Positions 58,764 to 64,000 of a stretch of DNA of 64,000 nt are shown here, piece by piece (positions within the stretch are counted from its first letter, which is position 1; each line of letters starts with the position of its first letter). Origin of the DNA: JAVKSL01 sp039583695 (GTDB lineage Bacteria; Actinomycetota; Acidimicrobiia; Acidimicrobiales; JAJPHD01); contig JAVKSL010000004.1 in NCBI GenBank assembly GCA_039583695.1, positions 1-64,000 on the forward strand. The letters run 5' to 3'. The position numbers were made by a program, and so were the translations under genes. The notes beneath the pieces are model-generated. The model did no database searches and was not told the origin of the DNA. It saw only the letters and a list, made by a program, of their open reading frames with translations.

Positions 58764-58798
58764 CGGTCGGGTGCCTCCTCTTGGAAGACACCCGACCG
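58764..58798 (-). terminator. Bidirectional hairpin between vapC and groEL
   Basis: CGGTCGGGTG at 58764-58773 pairs with CACCCGACCG at 58789-58798 around a 15-nt loop. It lies 37 bp after vapC and 41 bp before the end of groEL, so it could terminate transcription from both sides. Confidence 0.65.
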
Positions 58799-58839
58799 GG
58801 ATTGGGGGGTTCTCGGAGGTTGCGGCCCCCCGAGTGGTG

Positions 58840-60498
58840 CTACATCCCCATGCCCGCCATTCCCATGCCACCCATGCCACCCATGCCACCCATGCCACCG
58901 GGCATGCCGGGGGCAGCCTCCTTCTCGGGCTTGTCAGCCACGAGCACCTCGGTGGTCAGCAAGAGGCTGGCGATTGACGCCGCGTTCTGCAGCGCCGAGC
59001 GGGCGACCTTCGCCGGGTCGATGACCCCGGCCTTGAGCAGATCCTCCAGCTCGCCGGTGAGGGCGTTGAGTCCGATGTTGCCGGCCTCGCGGGCGACCTC
59101 ACGGATCACGACCTGGCCCTCGATCCCCGCGTTGAACGCAATCCAGCGCAGTGGGGCGTCGAGCGCCTTGGACACCGTACGAGCACCGGTCGCCTCGTCG
59201 CCCTCGAGCGAAGCCGCGACCCTGTCGACAGCCTCGCGGCCGCGGATCAGCGCGGTGCCACCGCCGGCCACAACTCCTTCCTCCACTGCAGCTCGAGTGG
59301 CCGACAAGGCATCCTCGATGCGGTGCTTCTTCTCCTTCAACTCAACCTCCGTGGCTGCGCCGACCTTGACCACTGCCACGCCCCCGGACAGCTTGGCCAA
59401 GCGCTCCTGCAGCTTCTCGCGGTCCCAGTCGGAGTCGGTCTCTTCGATCTCGCGCCGCATGTGGGCCACGCGGGCGGCGATCGCGTCGGGGTCGCCTGCA
59501 CCGTCGATGATCGTGGTGTCGTCCTTGGTCACCACCACTCGCCGGGCGCGGCCCAGCAGGTCCAGCGTGGCGTTCTCCAGCTTGAGGCCCACCTCGTCGG
59601 AGATGAGCTGGCCGCCGGTAAGGGTGGCCATGTCGTTGAGCATCGCCTTGCGCCGCTCCCCGAAGGCCGGAGACTTCACCCCGATCGAGCTGAAGGTCCC
59701 TCGGATCTTGTTCACCACCAGTGTCGCCAGGGCCTCACCCTCGATGTCCTCGGCGATGATCAGCAACGGGCGGTTGGACTGCATGACCTTCTCCAGGATG
59801 GGCAGCAGGTCGTGCACGTTGGAGATCTTGCCACCATAGAACAGGATCGCCGGCTCGTCCAGGACCGCCTCCTGGCGCTCCTGGTCGGTGACGAAGTGCG
59901 GGGACAAGAATCCCCGATCGATCTGCATTCCCTCGGTGAACTCCAGCTCGAGGCCAAACGTGTTGGACTCCTCGACGGTCACCGTCCCGTCCTTGCCCAC
60001 CTTGTCGATGGCATCGGCGAGGATCTCGCCGATGGAGGCATCGGCAGCCGAGATGGTCGCCACCTGGGCGATCTCGGCCCGGCTGTCGACCTCCTTGGCC
60101 TGATCCCAGATCGACTGCACTGCTGCGGCCACCGCCTTGTCGATACCCCGCTTGAGGGCCATCGGGTTGGCCCCGGCGGCCACGTTGCGCAGGCCCTCGT
60201 GCACGATCGCCTGGGCCAGGACCGTCGCCGTGGTGGTGCCGTCGCCGGCCACGTCGTTGGTCTTGGTGGCCACCTCTTTCACCAGCTGGGCGCCCATGTT
60301 CTCGAACACGTCCTCCAGCTCCACCTCGCGGGCGATGGTGACACCGTCGTTGGTGATCGTTGGAGCGCCGAACTTCTTCTCCAGGACCACGTTGCGGCCC
60401 TTGGGCCCTAGGGTCACCTTCACCGAGTCGGCCAGCCGGTTGACGCCGGCCTCCAGCGCCCGGCGGGCGTCTTCGTTGAACTTTAGGATCTTGGCCAT
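58840..60498 (-). CDS. groEL: Chaperonin GroEL (60 kDa)
   Basis: The 552-residue chaperonin begins AKILKFNEDARRALEAGVN and shows the ATP site GPKGRNVVLEKKFGAP and DGTTTATVLAQAIV. The apical GGKISNVHDLLPILEKVMQ and RLAKLSGGVAVVKVGAATEVELKEKKHR are conserved. It ends in Gly-Met repeats (GGMGGMGGM), the flexible tail inside the folding chamber. It folds proteins with GroES in the cytoplasm. It is cotranscribed with groES, which its ATG directly abuts, under CIRCE control. Confidence 0.98.
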   Translation of the reverse strand: MAKILKFNEDARRALEAGVNRLADSVKVTLGPKGRNVVLEKKFGAPTITNDGVTIAREVELEDVFENMGAQLVKEVATKTNDVAGDGTTTATVLAQAIVHEGLRNVAAGANPMALKRGIDKAVAAAVQSIWDQAKEVDSRAEIAQVATISAADASIGEILADAIDKVGKDGTVTVEESNTFGLELEFTEGMQIDRGFLSPHFVTDQERQEAVLDEPAILFYGGKISNVHDLLPILEKVMQSNRPLLIIAEDIEGEALATLVVNKIRGTFSSIGVKSPAFGERRKAMLNDMATLTGGQLISDEVGLKLENATLDLLGRARRVVVTKDDTTIIDGAGDPDAIAARVAHMRREIEETDSDWDREKLQERLAKLSGGVAVVKVGAATEVELKEKKHRIEDALSATRAAVEEGVVAGGGTALIRGREAVDRVAASLEGDEATGARTVSKALDAPLRWIAFNAGIEGQVVIREVAREAGNIGLNALTGELEDLLKAGVIDPAKVARSALQNAASIASLLLTTEVLVADKPEKEAAPGMPGGMGGMGGMGGMGMAGMGM

Positions 60499-60791
60499 TA
60501 CTTGACCACCTTGGCCAGCACGTCGCGGCTGGTGAGGATTAACAGGTCCTCACCCTTTACGGTGATCTCGGTCCCGCCGTACTTGGAGTAGACCACGGTG
60601 TCGCCGACCGCCACGTCGAGAGGGATGACCTCTCCGGTGTTCTCCGACCGCCGGCCGGGACCGACGGCGAGAACCTCGCCCTGCTGGGGCTTCTCCTTGG
60701 CCGTGTCGGGGATGACCAGACCCGATGCCGTGGTCTCCTCGGACTCGTTGGGACGTACCACGATGCGGTCATCGAGCGGCTTCAGGTTCAT
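60498..60791 (-). CDS. groES: Co-chaperonin GroES (10 kDa)
   Basis: The 97-residue lid protein begins MNLKPLDDRIVVRP. It shows the mobile loop NESEETTASGLVIPDTAKEKPQQGEV and the C-terminal DTVVYSKYGGTEITVKGEDLLIL. It caps GroEL in the folding cycle. It is the first gene of groESL, 44 bp downstream of a perfect CIRCE operator. Confidence 0.98.
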   Translation of the reverse strand: MNLKPLDDRIVVRPNESEETTASGLVIPDTAKEKPQQGEVLAVGPGRRSENTGEVIPLDVAVGDTVVYSKYGGTEITVKGEDLLILTSRDVLAKVVK

Positions 60792-60834
60792 CTGGGAAAA
60801 CGCCTCCTTGTCGCGGGCGCCTCGGTGACGCCCA

Positions 60835-60861
60835 TTAGCACTCTAACCTTGCGAGTGCTAA
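60835..60861 (-). promoter_or_regulatory. CIRCE element (HrcA operator) of groESL
   Basis: TTAGCACTC at 60835-60843 and GAGTGCTAA at 60853-60861, separated by 9 nt, are the exact CIRCE consensus. HrcA would bind here and repress groESL until heat shock. The hrcA gene is not in the window. Confidence 0.97.
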
Positions 60862-60911
60862 CGATAGCGGGCGCGGGCGCTCTCCGCCCCACCTTTTTGA
60901 AAAATTGAACT

Positions 60912-61988
60912 CTACGAGCCGAGCCCCCGTGCCCACGAAGGTCCCATCGCCGGTTCGACCCCCGTGGCGAGTGAGCTAGGCCCGTCCGAGCAAAGCCGCC
61001 ACCACCCCGCCGCGGCCACCATCGCCGCGTTGTCGGTACACATCGCCCGGCTGGGCACGAACGCGGCCAGACCATCCGCCGCGCAAGCCGCCACTATGCG
61101 CTCCCGCAGCTCGGAGTTGGCTGCCACCCCACCCGCCAGGCAGATGGCCCTGGCCCCCAGCTCGCCAGCAGCCCGGCGGGCCTTTGATACCAGCACGTCG
61201 GTGACGGCTCGCTGAAAGCTGGCCGCCACGTCGGCCGTGCCCGCCTCGGGGTGAGCCCTCACGTAGTGGATGACCGATGTCTTGAGCCCGCTGAACGAAA
61301 AATCCCACCCGGCATCCATCATCGCCCGCGGGAAGCGGATCGCCCCGGGGTCTCCCACGGAGGCGAGACGGTCGATCTCGGGCCCGCCCGGATAACCCAG
61401 GCCCAGGAACCTGGCCACCTTGTCGAACGCCTCGCCGGCCGCGTCGTCGAGGGTCTGGCCCAGCAGGCGGTAGCTGCCACGAGCCTGCATCTCGATGAGC
61501 ATGGTGTGTCCGCCGCTCACCAGCAGCACGATCATCGGGAGCGCCAGGTTCGGCTCCTCCAGGGACGCGGCGTACAAGTGGGCCTCGAGGTGGTTCACCC
61601 CCACGAAAGGCACCCCCCACACCAGGGCCATCGCCTTGGCCGCGCTGACCCCCACCAGCAGCGAGCCGATGAGGCCCGGTCCGACCGTGGCGGCCACGGC
61701 GGCCAATGCGGGCTCGGGGCCTGCTCCAGGAGGGCCGCTGGTGCCAACCGGGCGGGGATCCAGGCCGGCCTCCAGGAGGGCCTCGGCAATCACCGGGGTG
61801 AGCAGCTCCACGTGGGCCCGGCCGGCCAGCTCGGGCACCACTCCCCCGAATCGCGCGTGCAGGTCGATCTGGCTGGAGACCACCGAGGAGACCACGTCCC
61901 GGCCAGCGACGACAACGGCCGCCGCCGTCTCGTCGCACGAGGTCTCGATGCCAAGCACCGCCTGGCTCGCCGCAGGCTGGCTCACCAT
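60912..61988 (-). CDS. tsaD: tRNA t6A synthesis threonylcarbamoyltransferase TsaD
   Basis: The 358-residue ASKHA-fold protein transfers the threonylcarbamoyl group to A37 of ANN-reading tRNAs. It starts VLGIETSCDETAAAVV and has the metal His pair NHLEAHLYAA. It also has VSGGHTMLIEMQARGSYRLLGQTLDDAAGEAFDKVARFLGLGYPGG (two segments), and ends with AAAGWWR-type residues. The ATG at 61988 overlaps the rimI stop. It closes the tsaE-tsaB-rimI-tsaD operon. Confidence 0.96.
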   Translation of the reverse strand: MVSQPAASQAVLGIETSCDETAAAVVVAGRDVVSSVVSSQIDLHARFGGVVPELAGRAHVELLTPVIAEALLEAGLDPRPVGTSGPPGAGPEPALAAVAATVGPGLIGSLLVGVSAAKAMALVWGVPFVGVNHLEAHLYAASLEEPNLALPMIVLLVSGGHTMLIEMQARGSYRLLGQTLDDAAGEAFDKVARFLGLGYPGGPEIDRLASVGDPGAIRFPRAMMDAGWDFSFSGLKTSVIHYVRAHPEAGTADVAASFQRAVTDVLVSKARRAAGELGARAICLAGGVAANSELRERIVAACAADGLAAFVPSRAMCTDNAAMVAAAGWWRLCSDGPSSLATGVEPAMGPSWARGLGS

Positions 61989-62581
61989 CTGGCTGCCGGC
62001 TCCACGATCGTCGAACCAGGCAGAGCCGCCTCGATCTCAGCCAGGCGCCGGGCGTAGGAAGGCGTCTCGATCGACGAAACGGTCATCAAGAGGGCATCCT
62101 CGTTGGTCTCGGCGTAGTAGTTGCGCCTGATGCCCACCGGGCTCATGCCGAACTGGCGGTACAGGGCTTGGGCGCCCAGGTTGCCCACCCTGACTTCAAG
62201 GGTCAGGCCGGTCGCTTCCCGCTCCAGCGCCGTGTGGGCCAGGGTCAGGAGCAGGCGGGTGGCTATATGGTGGCGTTGCCAGTCCGGTGCAACCGCGATG
62301 TTGGTCACGTGGGCCTCGTCCCCGGTCAGCATCAGCCCGGCGTACCCGACAACCTCGCCGTCCACCTTGGCCACGTAGTACGCCCTCGCGCTGCGCAGGG
62401 CCAGCTCGCTCACGAACAGGGCCAACGACCACGGATGGGGATATACCCTGGCCTCGATGCGCATGACCGACCTCAGGTGGCGCCGGCGCATCGGGACCAG
62501 GTGAACCACCAGGTCTCTTGCACTCGAATCGGGCGGCGGATCGGTTCCACCGGCAATCAAGTCTGGTCCCCGCGCAGCCAC
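61982..62581 (-). CDS. rimI: Ribosomal-protein-alanine N-acetyltransferase (RimI)
   Basis: The GNAT acetyltransferase reads MRRRHLRSVMRIEARVYPHPW, YVAKVDGEVVGYAGLML, the acetyl-CoA loop VTNIAVAPDWQRHHIATRLL, LEVRVGNLGAQALYRQFGM, IRRNYYAETNEDALLM. It modifies S18 alpha-amino groups and is commonly placed between tsaB and tsaD. The GTG at 62581 is the first start after the tsaB stop; a GTG at 62509 (VVHLVPMRRRH) would remove a poorly conserved 24-residue extension and may be the true start. Confidence 0.9.
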   Translation of the reverse strand: MAARGPDLIAGGTDPPPDSSARDLVVHLVPMRRRHLRSVMRIEARVYPHPWSLALFVSELALRSARAYYVAKVDGEVVGYAGLMLTGDEAHVTNIAVAPDWQRHHIATRLLLTLAHTALEREATGLTLEVRVGNLGAQALYRQFGMSPVGIRRNYYAETNEDALLMTVSSIETPSYARRLAEIEAALPGSTIVEPAARW

Positions 62582-62583
62582 CC

Positions 62584-63300
62584 TCAACCCAGGCTCTCTG
62601 CGCCTGTGGCGGCGCGACGCTCCCAGTTGATCTGGGCATCGGCCTTGCGCAGGTAGACCACCTCGATGTCCGACACCCCGACGAACTCCTCCCGCAGGAC
62701 CTTGGGCCGGGCCAGCTCCACCAGGTCGCTGGCACGGGGATGAGCCATGCCAATGGCGCCGACCTCGGCACCGCGCTCGGCGGCCAGCACCTCGGCATAG
62801 CGCCGCGCCCCGTCGCCGACCAACAGGCTGGCCGAGCCCGAAGCGCCCAGCTCTGCGGCCAGCTCGGCAGGCGCCGTGATGCGGTAGTCGCCCACCCGCT
62901 GGATCCCACCCGGGACCTGGCGGTAGAAAGCCCAGTAGATCTCTCCCTTGCGGGCGTCGATCACCGAGGCAATGAGACGCTCGGTGTGGCGAACAGGGAA
63001 TGCAAGCAGGTCCAGGCTGGAGAGTCCGATCATCGGCACCCGTAGCGCCGCAGCGGTGGCCTTGGCCGCCGACACCCCCACTCGCAGCCCAGTGAACAGG
63101 CCCGGTCCGACGTCCACCGCCACGACACGCACCTCGGCGAGGCCGACCCCCGCTTGGGTGCAGACCCACTCGATGGCCGGGGTGAGCAGCTCGGCGTGAC
63201 GCCGGCTGGCAAAGATATGAGTGGAGGCAAGGACTCCTCTGTGATCACCGAGTGCCACACCCACGTGCGAGGTGGCAGTCTCGATCCCGAGCACGATCAT
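62584..63300 (-). CDS. tsaB: tRNA t6A synthesis protein TsaB
   Basis: The 238-residue TsaD paralogue begins MIVLGIETATSHVGVALGD. It shows ASRRHAELLTPAIEWVCTQAGV and VDVGPGLFTGLRVGVSAAKATAAALRVPMIGLSSLDLLA. It is the scaffold partner of TsaD and TsaE. The ATG at 63300 overlaps the tsaE stop by ATGA; the longer frame upstream is not used. Confidence 0.95.
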   Translation of the reverse strand: MIVLGIETATSHVGVALGDHRGVLASTHIFASRRHAELLTPAIEWVCTQAGVGLAEVRVVAVDVGPGLFTGLRVGVSAAKATAAALRVPMIGLSSLDLLAFPVRHTERLIASVIDARKGEIYWAFYRQVPGGIQRVGDYRITAPAELAAELGASGSASLLVGDGARRYAEVLAAERGAEVGAIGMAHPRASDLVELARPKVLREEFVGVSDIEVVYLRKADAQINWERRAATGAESLG

Positions 63301-63800
63301 CTCGGGCGCCACCTGTCGACCGCCAGTTCGAGGTCCGCCGCGCGCCGCATCCAGGCCCGGCCGACCGGACACAGCTCGATACGGCGCTCGTCGACAACGA
63401 AGTCGTCGGGGCTCTCCCCCGGAGGGCGGGTGATGCGCACCTCGAGGAAGTCCGGGCGCAGCGCCGGGGCCGCCATGTCACCCCACTCGATCAGTGCCAC
63501 TCCCCGCTCGTCGAGCAGCTCGGGCAAACCCAGGTCCACCACCTCTTGGAGCTGGTCCAAGCGGTACACATCGGCGTGAAGCATCTCGAGGCGTCCTCGA
63601 TACGACCTGAGCAGGACGAAAGTCGGGCTGGTTACCGGCTCGCCGACGCCGAGACCCAGCCCGAAGCCTTGAGCAAAGGTGGTCTTGCCGGTTCCCAGAT
63701 CCCCGATCAACAAGAGCACGTCGCCCGGACAGACCATCCCGGCCACCGCCGCCGCCAGCTCTTTTGTGTCCTCGGCCGACTTGGTGACCAGGAAGATCAT
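63297..63800 (-). CDS. tsaE: tRNA t6A synthesis ATPase TsaE
   Basis: The 167-residue P-loop protein has Walker A LIGDLGTGKTTFAQGFGLGL and the TsaE strands VTSPTFVLLRSYRGRLEMLHADVYRLDQ with VALIEWGD. It hydrolyses ATP to drive the TsaB-TsaD cycle. Its ATG overlaps the stop of the upstream uracil-DNA glycosylase gene (ATGA). Confidence 0.95.
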   Translation of the reverse strand: MIFLVTKSAEDTKELAAAVAGMVCPGDVLLLIGDLGTGKTTFAQGFGLGLGVGEPVTSPTFVLLRSYRGRLEMLHADVYRLDQLQEVVDLGLPELLDERGVALIEWGDMAAPALRPDFLEVRITRPPGESPDDFVVDERRIELCPVGRAWMRRAADLELAVDRWRPR

Positions 63801-64000
63801 GTGGCTGGAACCCCCGACGCGAGAAGGCGCTTGGCCCGGATCAGATCGGCGCGCATCATAGCCAGCATCCCTCCGCCACCCCGCAAAGCCGCTGCCGGGT
63901 GGAACGTCGGGACCAGAGAGCTGCCCCGGAACGGATAGACCCTGCCCCGCAGGGAGCTGATCGTCTCCGTGGTCTGTAGGAGCGTCCTGGTGGCGAAGTT
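63797..64000 (-). CDS. Uracil-DNA glycosylase family 4, C-terminal part (window edge)
   Basis: The minus-strand frame, open at the right edge, reads NFATRTLLQTTETISSLRGR, VYPFRGSSLVPTFHPAAALRG and then MLAMMRADLIRAKRLL before TGA. This matches the last 65 residues of type 4 (thermostable, Fe-S) uracil-DNA glycosylases. The HPAAALR motif is the catalytic-site His-Pro-Ala region. The N-terminal cysteines lie beyond the window. It is coupled to tsaE by an ATGA overlap. Confidence 0.85.
   Translation of the reverse strand, partial: NFATRTLLQTTETISSLRGRVYPFRGSSLVPTFHPAAALRGGGGMLAMMRADLIRAKRLLASGVPAT

Noticed and set aside
59323..60411. Plus-strand frame of about 360 codons opposite groEL
   Set aside because: groEL is unambiguous on the minus strand. 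The opposite frame is a composition effect.

Overview
The window is high-GC DNA with actinobacterial hallmarks: two WhiB proteins, an Rpf-type transglycosylase, a DUF2342 protein, a family 2B encapsulin with 2-methylisoborneol (MIB) synthase, a CIRCE-controlled groESL operon, and tsaE-tsaB-rimI-tsaD next to groESL. A deep-branching actinobacterium such as a member of the Acidimicrobiia fits, but the taxon is an inference.

Layout. (1) 1-1595: the end of an integrated element. It holds an IS end that cuts a small operon, an excisionase-like HTH gene and a divergent regulator. It ends at a 3' fragment of tRNA-Gly(UCC), which looks like an attR. (2) 1668-2231: scar DNA holding pieces of a sensor kinase, a transposase-associated protein, a small ORF and the last codons of serA. 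Except for the transposase piece, these match the intact copies at 9971-13610. (3) 2249-9736: a minus-strand odorant-terpene island with GPP 2-C-methyltransferase, MIB synthase carrying three GPTGLGTSA-type motifs, a membrane protein split by an in-frame TGA, a secreted protein, a family 2B encapsulin shell, and a deleted, frameshifted geosmin synthase. (4) 9971-13610: kinase, regulator, small ORF and serA. (5) 13817-21289: Rpf-like transglycosylase, a proline-rich envelope protein, rmlC-like, PIG-L deacetylase, UPF0104 flippase-like, flavin reductase and a large membrane protein. (6) 21345-25697: a complete CUT1 sugar ABC importer. (7) 25754-37804: a hybrid-free histidine kinase, Lon/PDZ protease, HEAT protein, MreB, MoaE, an HtrA-like protein without its triad, DUF2342, two whiB genes, formiminotransferase and a DMT transporter. 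(8) 37867-41347: a molybdate operon (HTH-TOBE regulator, ModA, fused ModBC). (9) 41496-48648: glmS, then alaS-ruvX-mltG-aroE. (10) 48785-51126: a CCAEP-tail radical SAM protein coupled to an aldo/keto reductase. (11) 51232-54990: a cobalamin riboswitch, a DUF4430 lipoprotein and an ECF transporter. (12) 55088-58727: lipoprotein, secreted protein, GT-C-like membrane protein and VapBC. (13) 58840-64000: groES-groEL and udg-tsaE-tsaB-rimI-tsaD.

The genes in each cluster fit together. GPP is methylated by the methyltransferase and cyclised by MIB synthase, probably inside the encapsulin shell. The B12 riboswitch most likely senses the ligand that the ECF system imports. The Mo regulator senses the oxyanion that ModABC imports, and MoaE is a Mo-cofactor enzyme elsewhere in the window. 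The TsaBDE proteins with RimI form the t6A modification cluster. Short GC-rich in-frame tandem duplications recur in linkers across the window.
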